Positions 55,769 to 64,000 of a stretch of 64,000 nt of DNA are shown piece by piece. Source of the stretch: Colwellia sp. M166 (GTDB lineage Bacteria; Pseudomonadota; Gammaproteobacteria; Enterobacterales; Alteromonadaceae). Made by a program: the position numbers and the translations under genes. How positions within the stretch are numbered: the first letter of the stretch is position 1; each line of letters starts with the position of its first letter. The notes under the pieces are model-generated. The model made no database searches and was not told the DNA's origin. It saw nothing but the letters and a program-made list of their open reading frames with translations. Location of the stretch: positions 1,302,001 through 1,366,000 of the forward strand of contig NZ_CP040755.1 of NCBI RefSeq assembly GCF_024585285.1, written 5' to 3'.

Positions 55769-56386
55769 TTACTTAATTCGACGTGATGCTAATCCGATCA
55801 AACCTAAGCCTAAAATAATAAGCGTTGATGGTTCAGGAACGGTTACCGGTTGATTAGCTGCAGATACTTGTAAGTTATCGAATGAGCTAAAGCCAGCAAT
55901 ATTTCTCAATTGAATTGCATTAACACCGGTCATAGACAGTGCAAAATTTCCTTTACCAAAAAGGTTTAATTGTTCAACTTGATTATTAGCGGCATCTAGA
56001 CTGATAATTTCCCAGCTAGCGATGTCAGTATTGTTGTTATACCAACCCATATCAAGGCCTAAGAAATCAAATGCTTGTCCGGAAATAGCTGATAAGGTAA
56101 AAACGGCTTGAGTATTCCAAGTTTCAAGAAAGCGCCCGTTGGCGCCCCAATCTTTTGCCTCACTACTATTAGAAAAGTTAGCAGACTCATTCAACGTACT
56201 AATCACATTAACGCAATTAGTACAACTAACAGATATTTGAAACCCAGCTTCAAAGTAAATTGGACTAGCTTCAACTCTAAAGTTATTGCCTGGAAGATCA
56301 TCTAAGGTTATTAGTGTCGCGTTTGATACTGTGGTGAATAACAACACACAGGCTAATGCTAGTACTTTAAAAACTGTTTTTTTCAT
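55769..56386 (-). CDS. PEP-CTERM sorting-domain protein
   Basis: A 205-residue secreted protein. An N-terminal signal peptide (ending VSNA) precedes a beta-rich domain with paired cysteines (SVSCTNCVNVI) and sugar-binding-like W/N motifs (WYNNNTDIASWEIISLDAANN), and the C-terminus is a textbook PEP-CTERM: VPEPST at 183-188, a TM and the basic end SRRIK. Such proteins are cut and anchored by exosortases, usually EpsH/XrtA of a polysaccharide cluster. Here the nearest exosortase gene is 560 bp downstream, but it seems matched to a different signal type. Good SD AAAAGGA before ATG 56386. Confidence 0.93.
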   Translation of the reverse strand: MKKTVFKVLALACVLLFTTVSNATLITLDDLPGNNFRVEASPIYFEAGFQISVSCTNCVNVISTLNESANFSNSSEAKDWGANGRFLETWNTQAVFTLSAISGQAFDFLGLDMGWYNNNTDIASWEIISLDAANNQVEQLNLFGKGNFALSMTGVNAIQLRNIAGFSSFDNLQVSAANQPVTVPEPSTLIILGLGLIGLASRRIK

Positions 56387-56740
56387 CTTATTATTCCTTT
56401 TAATCCCTTCACGATAAAATTTGAAGGTAAATGCTAAAAGTGAACGTTATCACTTATCTTACAGCTAATTAAGCATAAACCATACCAACAAATAAATAGC
56501 TTTTATTTTCAATCAAGTAAGAATTAGCAGTAATGTCGATTTTTTTATTTGTAAATTTATCTGACACAAAGACTCATCAAGTAACTGTAATCATTAAATA
56601 ATATTAAATACTTAGGGTTCTTTTTAAGAATACTGTTTAATTGTTTTAAAAAGCAACATTTAACTAAATTTTTTTTTCACTATTTGTTATGATATTGCAT
56701 TCATACGTTAACGGAAGCTACTTATTTTTAGCAAAATATA
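56387..56740. other. Intergenic PEP-CTERM / small hypothetical gene
   Basis: Divergent 354-bp AT-rich region. TATGAT at 56688-56693 could be a -10 for the plus-strand gene, without a convincing -35. Nothing else seen. Confidence 0.45.
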
Positions 56741-57031
56741 GTGAAAAATACGATGAAAAAAACAGACGCGAAATCACTAACAGATAAACACGAATCACTT
56801 ATCCATACTGAACAACAAACGGTTGTTTCACATGTGCAACGTGAAGTCGATGACTGGTACCTTAATACCATCATGTTAAAAGACCTAGATGTGCCTTTTA
56901 AATACCGCAGAAAAAAACGCTATAAATCATTACAAAGCCAACAGGTTAATATTACCTATTATCCTGCGAATGAAACCATTGCAGGTTTTGAAATAGAAAT
57001 CATGAAAATTGTTCGTATTAAGGTATGTTGA
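56741..57031 (+). CDS. Small hypothetical protein
   Basis: A 92-96-residue soluble protein, starting at GTG 56741 or more likely ATG 56753. It is rich in Lys, Glu, Gln and Tyr, with a basic centre (FKYRRKKRYKSLQ) and a C-terminal strand pair (VNITYYPANETIAGFEIEIMK). No signal peptide, TM or known motif. It lies alone, 211 bp before the Yip1 gene. I do not recognise it; coding is supported only by length and codon use. Confidence 0.55.
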   Translation: MKNTMKKTDAKSLTDKHESLIHTEQQTVVSHVQREVDDWYLNTIMLKDLDVPFKYRRKKRYKSLQSQQVNITYYPANETIAGFEIEIMKIVRIKVC

Positions 57032-57242
57032 TCACATTTTAAAATAAAACCCTCTATAACGGACTGATAGATGGCTAAAAAAAACTATTTTCGCCGAAAT
57101 ATCAATCAATTCTTGACGAATCCCTTACCATCTTACATAAATAGAATATCAACAATAAAAAAAACAATGTTGATTTGAAGCTAAAGCCGCAGAATTTGAC
57201 TTAATATCTGCATTATTTTTTGGGGACAGAGAGGTATACAAC

Positions 57243-57842
57243 ATGATCTTAAATCATATATGGGGGCTTTATACTGCACCTAAAAAAGAGTGGCAAACCA
57301 TCGAGAAGCGCCACGAAAGTTTAACGTATTCTATGGTGCATATTTTCACCATTGCACTAATCCCAGCAATTTGTAGCTATTATGCCGCCGCTCATATCGG
57401 TTGGACAATAGGCGCAGGAGACCCAATTAAACTAACCGAATCTAACGCCCTATTTATGTCTGCTGCTCTGTATATAGGTTTAATATTCGGAGTTTTATCA
57501 CTGGCGGTGTTAATTCAATGGATGGCAAAAACTTTTGATTCAAAACCAGACTTCACTCAGTCATTAGAATTAGCAGCATATGCTGCAACACCACTGTTAA
57601 TGGCAGGATTAACAGCCCTTTTTCCTGTGCTTTGGTTTGTTGTACTCGCGGGATTAGCAGCGTTATGTTATTCGGTATATTTACTCTATTCCGGCGTACC
57701 AATTATGATGAATATTCCTGAAGAAAAAGGCTTTATTTATTCTAGTTCAGTAGTCACTTGTGGCTTAGTACTTATTGTCGCACTTATGGCTGCAAGTGCT
57801 ATTGTTTTCAACTCGGGTTTAGGGGTTGAATACATCAGTTAA
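57243..57842 (+). CDS. Yip1-family membrane protein
   Basis: A 199-residue inner-membrane protein with five predicted TM segments (about 30-50, 70-90, 108-128, 130-150, 168-190). The opening IWGLYTAPKKEWQTIEKR and the PDFTQSLELAAYAATPLLMAGL segment match bacterial Yip1-domain proteins. Their function is not known; some sit in membrane-stress or lipoprotein contexts. GGGGACAGAGAGG precedes ATG 57243. It shares a bidirectional terminator with purF. Confidence 0.85.
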   Translation: MILNHIWGLYTAPKKEWQTIEKRHESLTYSMVHIFTIALIPAICSYYAAAHIGWTIGAGDPIKLTESNALFMSAALYIGLIFGVLSLAVLIQWMAKTFDSKPDFTQSLELAAYAATPLLMAGLTALFPVLWFVVLAGLAALCYSVYLLYSGVPIMMNIPEEKGFIYSSSVVTCGLVLIVALMAASAIVFNSGLGVEYIS

Positions 57843-57855
57843 CTAAAAGAAGTAT

Positions 57856-57885
57856 AAAAAAACCGCTTAATTAGCGGTTTTTTTT
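57856..57885. terminator. Bidirectional terminator yip1 / purF
   Basis: AAAAAACCGC, TTAATTA loop region, GCGGTTTTTT: A and T runs on either side, located between convergent genes. Confidence 0.88.
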
Positions 57886-57911
57886 ATTTTAAAATACTGA
57901 CATTTAATCAG

Positions 57912-59429
57912 TTATTCAGCACCTTCATTATGCATATCAATAATTGAATCGGCATTTTTATCTGAGGTTTCTTTAGTTTCATTATTACGCATTGCGTCTA
58001 ATCGGTCTAAATAGCCTTGATCTATGTCTTTGGTGACATACTCACCATTAAATACTGAGGTTTCAAATTCAGTAATATCTGGATTCGCGGTTGAAACCGC
58101 CGCAACTAAATCTTCTAATGTTTGAAAAATCAACTTATCAGCACCAATCAACTGACAAATATCATCAAGTTCACGGCCATGAGCAATCAACTCGTTTGCA
58201 CTTGGCATATCAATACCATAAACATTAGGGAAGCGAATTTCTGGTGCTGCAGAAGCAAAATACACTTTTTTAGCGCCGGCAGCTCGTGCCATTTCAATAA
58301 TTTGTCCCGAGGTTGTGCCACGAACAATAGAGTCGTCAACAAGTAAAACATTTTTACCAACAAACTCTGCACCAATGGCATTAAGCTTACGACGCACAGA
58401 TTTTTTACGTTGTTCTTGCCCTGGCATAATAAAAGTACGGCCAATATAGCGATTTTTAACAAAACCTTGGCGGTATGGAATATTAAGGTGACGAGCAATT
58501 TCTAACGCCGTATCACACGATGTTTCAGGAATAGGAATAACAACATCAATATCGATGTCATCCCATTCTTTGGCAATCTTATCGCCTAGCTTTTTACCCA
58601 TATCAACGCGAGAGCCATAAACTGAAATCTTATCAATTGATGAATCCGGACGAGCAAAGTAAACATATTCAAAAATACACGGATGAAAAGATGGATTTTC
58701 TGCACATTGCTGACTATGAATTTTTCCTGATTCAGTAAAGAAAATAGCTTCACCCGGCGCAACATCACGAACAAACTCAAACTCGTTGGCATCAAGTGCT
58801 ACCGACTCAGAAGCCACCATGTACTCAATACCGGTTTCGGTTTCGCGCTTACCAAATACTAAAGGTCGAATTCCATTAGGATCGCGAAACGCTACCATGC
58901 CATAGCCGACGATCAGGGCTACCGTTGCATAAGCACCACGTACACGCTTATGAACATTGCTAATGGCAGTGAAAATATCACTTGGGTCAAGTGTTTGTTG
59001 ATCAGATTTTTGTAATTCATGACCTAAAATATTTAACAACAACTCCGAATCAGAAGTGGTATTAACATGACGGCGTGCCTCAGTATTAAGCCAAAACTTT
59101 AGTTCATCAGCATTGGTTAAATTGCCGTTATGCGCTAATGAAATACCAAATGGTGAGTTTGCATAAAAAGGTTGAGCTTCTGAAGAACTTGACGTACCTG
59201 CAGTAGGATAACGAATATGGCCAATACCGATATTGCCTTGCAAGCGCAACATATGGCGAGTATGAAAAACATCTTTCACTAAGCCGTTACCTTTACGTAA
59301 TCTAAAGGTATTATCGTGAATAGTCACGATACCTGCTGCATCTTGACCACGATGTTGTAACACCGTTAAACCATCATATAAAGCCTGACCAACGGGTGTT
59401 TTACCGACAATACCAACAATACCACACAT
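57912..59429 (-). CDS. purF: Amidophosphoribosyltransferase
   Basis: A 505-residue enzyme of the first step in purine synthesis, using glutamine and PRPP. The N-terminal nucleophile Cys follows Met ([14 protein letters not shown]), so the propeptide is absent as in E. coli. The glutaminase domain shows [11 protein letters not shown] and [10 protein letters not shown], the phosphoribosyltransferase domain the PRPP loop [23 protein letters not shown] precedes ATG. It is 32 bp after cvpA, the usual partner; a PurR box was not detected. Confidence 0.98.
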   Translation of the reverse strand: MCGIVGIVGKTPVGQALYDGLTVLQHRGQDAAGIVTIHDNTFRLRKGNGLVKDVFHTRHMLRLQGNIGIGHIRYPTAGTSSSSEAQPFYANSPFGISLAHNGNLTNADELKFWLNTEARRHVNTTSDSELLLNILGHELQKSDQQTLDPSDIFTAISNVHKRVRGAYATVALIVGYGMVAFRDPNGIRPLVFGKRETETGIEYMVASESVALDANEFEFVRDVAPGEAIFFTESGKIHSQQCAENPSFHPCIFEYVYFARPDSSIDKISVYGSRVDMGKKLGDKIAKEWDDIDIDVVIPIPETSCDTALEIARHLNIPYRQGFVKNRYIGRTFIMPGQEQRKKSVRRKLNAIGAEFVGKNVLLVDDSIVRGTTSGQIIEMARAAGAKKVYFASAAPEIRFPNVYGIDMPSANELIAHGRELDDICQLIGADKLIFQTLEDLVAAVSTANPDITEFETSVFNGEYVTKDIDQGYLDRLDAMRNNETKETSDKNADSIIDMHNEGAE

Positions 59430-59461
59430 GAACTTACTCTCCGACGAACTAAGTTTAAATA

Positions 59462-59944
59462 CTAAGCTAAAAAACTTGATGATTGTTTGAGGTACTCAAA
59501 AAACCATTCAACTATTAATGTAAATTCTGGAATCAATTGAGAATTCTGCCACCATATCCGCGAGGAAGCAGGAGTAAATGCATCCATAAAAAACAATACC
59601 GCCGCAGTGATCAAAATGCCTCTTAAAGCACCAAATACGATACCGAGCATTCTGTCAGTACCCGACAAGCCAGTTTTACTCACAAGTTGACCAATAATGT
59701 AGTTAACGAGCGCACCTAAAATTAACGTGGTGATAAATAAAATAGCAATCGAGGCAGCATTACGCAGCAGCTGATCGGAAATATTGGTAAGTAGAGTCGA
59801 CAAGTTCATATAGAAACTACTTGCGACAAAAAAGGCACTGATCCAGACAATTAAGGAAACAGCTTCTTTGACAAAGCCCCGCACTAAGCTAATTAAAGCT
59901 GAAATGCCAATGACAGCCAAAATGGCATAATCTATCCAAACCAT
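59462..59944 (-). CDS. cvpA: CvpA-family membrane protein
   Basis: A 160-residue inner-membrane protein with four TM segments. The family opening [29 protein letters not shown] and [18 protein letters not shown] are present. CvpA is linked to colicin V production, envelope stress and biofilm in E. coli; its molecular role is not settled. Located between dedD and purF as in other gammaproteobacteria. Confidence 0.94.
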   Translation of the reverse strand: MVWIDYAILAVIGISALISLVRGFVKEAVSLIVWISAFFVASSFYMNLSTLLTNISDQLLRNAASIAILFITTLILGALVNYIIGQLVSKTGLSGTDRMLGIVFGALRGILITAAVLFFMDAFTPASSRIWWQNSQLIPEFTLIVEWFFEYLKQSSSFLA

Positions 59945-60015
59945 AAATCGAATATTCTCATTGATTAGAGGCGCGCATTCTACCAGAAGGCCGATAGAGT
60001 TTGCTAATGATTTTA

Positions 60016-60642
60016 TTATTTAGTCGGGTAAAAACGGGCAACTTTTCCTTGCACATTAGTCAACTTTTTCAAAGCAGGAAGCTTTTCTTCTAAAGATGAT
60101 TTCATTAATTCAGGACCGACAAAAACCTTGGTCAACTTACCATTTTTGGTTTTAATCGGTTTAGTAAAGGCCGTATAGCCTGCTTTTTTTAATTTACTAA
60201 CCAGATCGTCAACATTATTTTGATGGCGAAAGCTGCCCAATTGAATAACCCAAGCTTGTTTAGGTACTGCGGTACTCGGTGCTTTTTTTACCGCAATATC
60301 AGCAGATTTTTTTGTTATAACTTCGGTTGGGGGGACTGTAAATGCCGACTCTTTAGCCAAAGTGGAGACAGTTACCCCCTTTTCACTCAATGCTTTACTG
60401 GCATCAATAGCACTATCTAGCGCAACATCATCAGAAATGCTTTCCTTAGGTAAATCGGCTAGCTTTGCTTGTGGAAACTCTTTATTCGCTAATGGAAAAT
60501 CTACCTGAGGCGCTTTAGGGATCGTTTCAAAGTTATCTTGATAGGTTTTTTTATCACCATCAAGTACATCAGGCAAAAATATAATCGCGACAGCAGCAAC
60601 AATAATAGTACCCACTAAGCGATTTTGAAACGGTGTAGACAA
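60016..60642 (-). CDS. dedD: SPOR-domain protein DedD
   Basis: A 208-residue cell-division protein: short cytoplasmic start, one TM (FQNRLVGTIIVAAVAIIFLPDVL), a linker and a C-terminal SPOR domain (WVIQLGSFRHQNNVDDLVSKLKKAGYTAF..GPEL) that binds denuded septal peptidoglycan. Start choice: TTG 60642 with GGAG five bases upstream gives MSTPFQNRLVGTII, which matches the family MASKFQNRLVGTIV; the ORF start at 60654 has no SD. It lies close after folC. Confidence 0.92.
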   Translation of the reverse strand: MSTPFQNRLVGTIIVAAVAIIFLPDVLDGDKKTYQDNFETIPKAPQVDFPLANKEFPQAKLADLPKESISDDVALDSAIDASKALSEKGVTVSTLAKESAFTVPPTEVITKKSADIAVKKAPSTAVPKQAWVIQLGSFRHQNNVDDLVSKLKKAGYTAFTKPIKTKNGKLTKVFVGPELMKSSLEEKLPALKKLTNVQGKVARFYPTK

Positions 60643-60660
60643 ATTAGACTCCAAACTTTG

Positions 60661-61938
60661 CTAAACTAATAAACGCCTTATTTCAGCAACGGTGTAAAAG
60701 GATCCGAAAACCAGAACAAGATCAGTTGCTTTTGCATTATGTTTAGCCATTTTAAATGCCTGAGAGACATTGTCAAAACAATTCATCTTACTCGGGTTTA
60801 TTAACATCTGCTTAGCGATGTTTTCTGCTTTACAACCTCTAGCCACATCGAGTGTGCCTAAGTACCAATGATCAACTTCAGCTAAAAGCGCTGACACGGT
60901 ATTGCTAATGTCTTTATCAACAAGCATCCCTAACACTGCATGCACTTTAGGATAGTTTAGCTCACGCAACTTTTTCGCTAAGTATCGTGCCGCTTGTGGG
61001 TTATGACCAACATCTAAAATAATATCACCGTCAAGCGTGAACCTCTCCATTCTTCCGGCTACTTTAGTTTCGGCGATAATCTGATTTAAAAACTGGCTAG
61101 TGAGCAATAAGCTGAGTTTATCCGCCAAAAGCTCTAGCACCATAATAGCCGTTACGACATTATCTTGTGGAATGTGGCAAGTACTTAGCGCCGAGAAATT
61201 ATTTTTATCACTAGACCAAGACCAACTAGCGTTGTCATCAGCCAACTTAGTTGTAAAACTTTGCTCACGAAAAAATGCCTTAGCGGCAATATTATCAGCG
61301 TGAACTGCTAATGATTTAGGCGGCGTTACATCGCCAATAACCACAGGCGTATTACTTCGCATAATGCCTGCTTTCTCAAAGCCAATAGCCTCTCGCGTAT
61401 CACCTAAAAATGCCTGATGATCTAAGTCAATAGTGGTAATTACCGCAATATCAGCGTCAATAATATTGGTTGCATCTAAGCGTCCACCCAAACCAACCTC
61501 TAGAATAATAACATCAGGTTGTTCAGCCATTAACACAAGCAAGGCCGCTAACGTTGTGTATTCATAATACGTTAACGTAATATCACCACGGGCGCTTTCT
61601 ATGGTTTCAAAGGCACTAACTAAGGCATTATCATCAACCTCACAACGGTTAATCCGCAAACGCTCATTAAAGCGCTCAATATGAGGTGAAGAATAAACCG
61701 AACAGGTTAGGCTCTGGGCTAAAAAAGCATTTTCTAAAAATGCACAGGTTGTACCTTTACCGTTGGTGCCGGCCACGGTTATCACTGTTGAGTGCGTAAA
61801 ATCAATATTGAGTTTTTTTGCTACAGTATTGATACGTGCTAAGCCAAGATCAATTTCGACTGAGTGAATACTTTCTAAATAAGAAAGCCATTCAGTAAGA
61901 TTGCTCTTAAATGAATGGCCTTTAATCATTTTTGACAT
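60661..61938 (-). CDS. folC: Folylpolyglutamate/dihydrofolate synthase
   Basis: A 425-residue Mur-ligase-family enzyme that makes dihydrofolate and adds glutamates to folates. P-loop GTNGKGTT at 57-64, VILEVGLGGRLDATNII, TTIDLDHQAFLGDTREAIGFEKAGIM and VGHNPQAARYL are visible. Start ATG 61938, 10 bp after the accD stop; the ORF extends 16 codons into accD but that part has no family similarity. accD-folC-dedD-cvpA-purF is the common gammaproteobacterial order. Confidence 0.96.
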   Translation of the reverse strand: MSKMIKGHSFKSNLTEWLSYLESIHSVEIDLGLARINTVAKKLNIDFTHSTVITVAGTNGKGTTCAFLENAFLAQSLTCSVYSSPHIERFNERLRINRCEVDDNALVSAFETIESARGDITLTYYEYTTLAALLVLMAEQPDVIILEVGLGGRLDATNIIDADIAVITTIDLDHQAFLGDTREAIGFEKAGIMRSNTPVVIGDVTPPKSLAVHADNIAAKAFFREQSFTTKLADDNASWSWSSDKNNFSALSTCHIPQDNVVTAIMVLELLADKLSLLLTSQFLNQIIAETKVAGRMERFTLDGDIILDVGHNPQAARYLAKKLRELNYPKVHAVLGMLVDKDISNTVSALLAEVDHWYLGTLDVARGCKAENIAKQMLINPSKMNCFDNVSQAFKMAKHNAKATDLVLVFGSFYTVAEIRRLLV

Positions 61939-61948
61939 GAGTTTACCG

Positions 61949-62806
61949 TTATGGTGCTGGGCTATCTTGTCCCATAAACTTTGCAAGCATACGCGCTAAA
62001 GTGCTACGCATTTCACGACGATCAACAATTAAGTCTATCGCGCCTTTTTCTTTCAAGAACTCACTGCGCTGAAAACCTTCAGGTAACTTTTCACGCACGG
62101 TTTGTTCGATAACACGTGGGCCAGCAAAACCAATCAAAGCTTTAGGCTCAGCAACATTAATATCACCTAACATTGCTAAACTGGCCGAAACGCCACCCAT
62201 AGTTGGATCAGTTAATACTGAGACGTATGGTAGGCCTTTTTCACTCATTTTTGCTAACGCGGCACTGGTTTTTGCCATTTGCATTAATGAAAATAGCGCT
62301 TCTTGCATGCGTGCACCACCACTGGCTGAAAAGCATACAAACGGTATATTATGTTCTAAGCAATATTCAACGCCTTTAACAAAACGAGCACCAACAACCG
62401 AAGCCATAGAGCCACCTAAAAAAGCAAACTCAAATGCTGCAACGACGATCGGTTGCCCATGAAGTTCACCTCTCATAACGACTAAAGCATCCTTCTCACC
62501 GGTACTTTTTTGTGCTGCAGAAATACGATCTTTATAACGTTTAGAGTCTTTAAACTTAAGAATGTCTTGTGCTTCAAACTCTTCACCTAACTCGACACGC
62601 TCGCCTTGATCAAGAAAACCATCAATACGTTTACGCGCAGAAATTCGCATATGATGATCACACTTTGGACAAACCGACATTTGTCGGTCTAACTCAATTT
62701 TATATAGAACCGCGTTACAGCTAGTACACTTACTCCAAACACCTTCCGGAATATTTCTTTTTTGTGTCGACTTTGCTTTCGGGAGAATTTTTTCAATCCA
62801 GCTCAT
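61949..62806 (-). CDS. accD: Acetyl-CoA carboxylase, carboxyltransferase beta subunit
   Basis: A 285-residue subunit of the first enzyme of fatty acid synthesis. An N-terminal zinc ribbon uses C27, C30, C46 and C49 (CTSC, CPKC), and the crotonase-type carboxyltransferase domain shows [20 protein letters not shown] and [17 protein letters not shown]. Start ATG 62806 ([12 protein letters not shown]), the family start; the ORF extends 17 codons further without similarity. Confidence 0.97.
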   Translation of the reverse strand: MSWIEKILPKAKSTQKRNIPEGVWSKCTSCNAVLYKIELDRQMSVCPKCDHHMRISARKRIDGFLDQGERVELGEEFEAQDILKFKDSKRYKDRISAAQKSTGEKDALVVMRGELHGQPIVVAAFEFAFLGGSMASVVGARFVKGVEYCLEHNIPFVCFSASGGARMQEALFSLMQMAKTSAALAKMSEKGLPYVSVLTDPTMGGVSASLAMLGDINVAEPKALIGFAGPRVIEQTVREKLPEGFQRSEFLKEKGAIDLIVDRREMRSTLARMLAKFMGQDSPAP

Positions 62807-62963
62807 AATATATTTTTTGCCTATGCACGAGAAATTCAATAATTGTTCAAAATACAACCATTAAATATAAAATTTTACTATTCACATATATAACTTTGAA
62901 TTAGACCATAGAACACCTATACAATTATAGGAAAAACTGGTCTGTTTTCTTTGTTATCACTGA

Positions 62964-63746
62964 TTATAGTAGAAACAATGGTCCTGGGCTACGCTTTGGA
63001 ATAGCAAACTCTTCAGGGTAATCAACATCAACAAAGTACAATCCAGCTGACGGCGCTGTTATACCCGCAACACAACGATTTTTTGCCTCTAGTACTTCAT
63101 CAATCCAACTCACTGGTTTTAGTTCGTGACCAACCTTCATCAAACTACCGGCAATATTTCTTACCATATGATGTAAAAACGCATTACCTTTGACATCAAT
63201 AATAACAAACTCACCTTGGCGAGAAACATTACAATGATATAACGTACGTATCGGGGAATGCGATTGACAATGCACGGTTCTAAACGAGGTAAAGTCATGA
63301 CGGCCAACTAAATATTGTGCAGCTTGGTGCATTAAATTTTCATTAAGCGGGTAATGGCAAAAGCTGATACCTGAACTTAAAATAGCCGAGCGTAAACGAC
63401 TGTTATTAATAATATAACGATAACGCCTAGCGGTTGCGCTAAAGCGCGCATGAAAGTCTTCATTGACCTCTTTCACCCATGATACCGCAATGTCTTTCGG
63501 TAAATTAGTATTAACTCCTAACGTCCATGCCACATCTTTTCGCACTTTATCTGTTTCAAAATGAACAACCTGATTAGTCGCATTAACACCGGTATCTGTT
63601 CGACCTGCGCATACCACCTCAATTGGCTCATTGGCTATTTTAGATAACGCCTTTTCTAGTGACTCTTGCACACTGATAACGTTCTTTTGTCTTTGCCAAC
63701 CATAGTAATTACTACCGTCGTATTCTATGCCTAAAGCGTAACGCAT
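62964..63746 (-). CDS. truA: tRNA pseudouridine(38-40) synthase
   Basis: A 260-residue TruA that isomerises uridines 38-40 in the anticodon stem. Catalytic Asp51 lies in CAGRTDTGV, with [16 protein letters not shown] and [15 protein letters not shown] 63746 ([12 protein letters not shown]) has a perfect GGAGG five to six bases upstream; ATGs at 63782 and 63803 lack one. Between fimV and accD, as expected in gammaproteobacteria. Confidence 0.97.
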   Translation of the reverse strand: MRYALGIEYDGSNYYGWQRQKNVISVQESLEKALSKIANEPIEVVCAGRTDTGVNATNQVVHFETDKVRKDVAWTLGVNTNLPKDIAVSWVKEVNEDFHARFSATARRYRYIINNSRLRSAILSSGISFCHYPLNENLMHQAAQYLVGRHDFTSFRTVHCQSHSPIRTLYHCNVSRQGEFVIIDVKGNAFLHHMVRNIAGSLMKVGHELKPVSWIDEVLEAKNRCVAGITAPSAGLYFVDVDYPEEFAIPKRSPGPLFLL

Positions 63747-63833
63747 TTTATCCTCCACTGCTAAGGTGATGGCATTATCCATTATTTTAAGCTTTTTTAC
63801 CAAGCGACTATTAAATAATAATAAAAATGCATT

Positions 63834-63861
63834 AAAAAGGCGGCAATTTGCCGCCTTTTTT
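63834..63861 (-). terminator. Terminator of fimV
   Basis: GGCGGCA, loop of three, TGCCGCC within A and T runs, 19 bp beyond the fimV stop and before truA. Confidence 0.88.
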
Positions 63862-63879
63862 AATAAAGCTTAAAGTGAA

Positions 63880-64000
63880 CTACTTTATATTATCTAATAA
63901 TTGTTGAGCATCAAATTGTTGCTGCGCATCGCCTTGTTTAACAACATCAAGGAGAATAACTTCGGCATTCTCGTTATCACCGATTTCAAGATAGACCTTC
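63880..64000 (-). CDS. fimV: FimV C-terminus (partial)
   Basis: The minus-strand frame entering from the window end reads VYLEIGDNENAEVILLDVVKQGDAQQQFDAQQLLDNIK, stop at 63880-63882. This is the C-terminal TPR-like helix pair of FimV, the inner-membrane hub for polar localisation. The position next to truA supports this. Only about 39 codons are in the window, so the protein itself cannot be described. Confidence 0.8.
   Translation of the reverse strand, partial: KVYLEIGDNENAEVILLDVVKQGDAQQQFDAQQLLDNIK

Overview
The window reads as a stretch of chromosome from an AT-rich marine gammaproteobacterium of the order Alteromonadales, most like Colwellia/Thalassotalea (Colwelliaceae). This is inferred from protein character, from conserved gene orders (fimV-truA-accD-folC-dedD-cvpA-purF; ygiF/ygiM/cca neighbours; leuABCD), from a psychrophile-like codon style, and from PEP-CTERM and TonB-receptor content. 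No plasmid, phage or integrative element was recognised. The only clear mobile element is one IS110-family insertion sequence.

Layout. 1-1.3 kb: end of a three-gene group closing with a two-TM potassium channel. 1.5-2.9 kb: an Lpp-like lipoprotein facing an L,D-transpeptidase, i.e. possible anchor and anchoring enzyme. 2.9-8.9 kb: ygiF and ygiM diverge, followed by envelope polysaccharide genes (Wzi-like porin, GT9 heptosyltransferase-like, CDP-glycerol glycerophosphotransferase-like). 9.2-14.2 kb: leucine operon leuABCD behind a leader peptide with Leu codons and an attenuator. 14.3-17.3 kb: a fused GspA-GspB gene diverging from cca. 17.5-23.8 kb: a TonB receptor, fumarylacetoacetase, trhO and tRNA-Phe. 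23.8-31.8 kb: phosphate uptake (pit plus PhoU-like DUF47 partner; pstC-pstA-pstB-phoU). 32-37 kb: CBS protein, selO split by the IS, and a PAS-PAS-GGDEF gene broken by a deletion/frameshift. 37-41 kb: DnaJ-related protein, ettA, PilZ protein, gcvR. 41-44.7 kb: pstS, phoR, phoB. Good Pho boxes lie in front of pstC, pstS and phoB, so the two separated phosphate blocks should form one PhoB regulon. 45-51 kb: cysS, ppiB, lpxH, a DUF885 lipoprotein, miaE. 51.4-56.4 kb: a tightly overlapping operon of an exosortase-like enzyme, a 60-residue glycine-rich protein with a sortase-type C-terminus, an apolipoprotein N-acyltransferase paralogue, an acyl carrier protein and a ketoacyl synthase, with a PEP-CTERM protein upstream. 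57-64 kb: a Yip1 protein and the conserved purF-to-fimV block, fimV running off the window.

Most interesting points. (1) The exosortase/small protein/Lnt-like/ACP/KAS operon looks like a self-contained system for making a short surface peptide and possibly lipid-modifying it. Four of its five genes overlap the next gene or lie one base from it, with three overlaps of exactly 8 nt. (2) A 51-bp element is present as tandem pairs at three loci (near 17.4, 40.9 and 48.0 kb). Each pair sits between convergent genes directly before an intrinsic terminator. The copies show compensatory base changes in two stems, so a folded nucleic acid is under selection. (3) The IS in selO carries about 200 bp of foldable noncoding DNA at the 3' side of its transposase, with short matches to its own insertion site, as expected of a seekRNA/bridge RNA. 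(4) Two genes, selO and the diguanylate cyclase, only 0.4 kb apart, are both broken.

Genes were assigned by reading protein motifs. No database search was possible. Starts were moved from the longest ORF where a Shine-Dalgarno sequence and family length argued for it (ygiF, ygiM, Wzi-like, leuC, gspAB, CBS, ettA, phoB, ppiB, lnt-like, KAS, dedD, folC, accD, truA).
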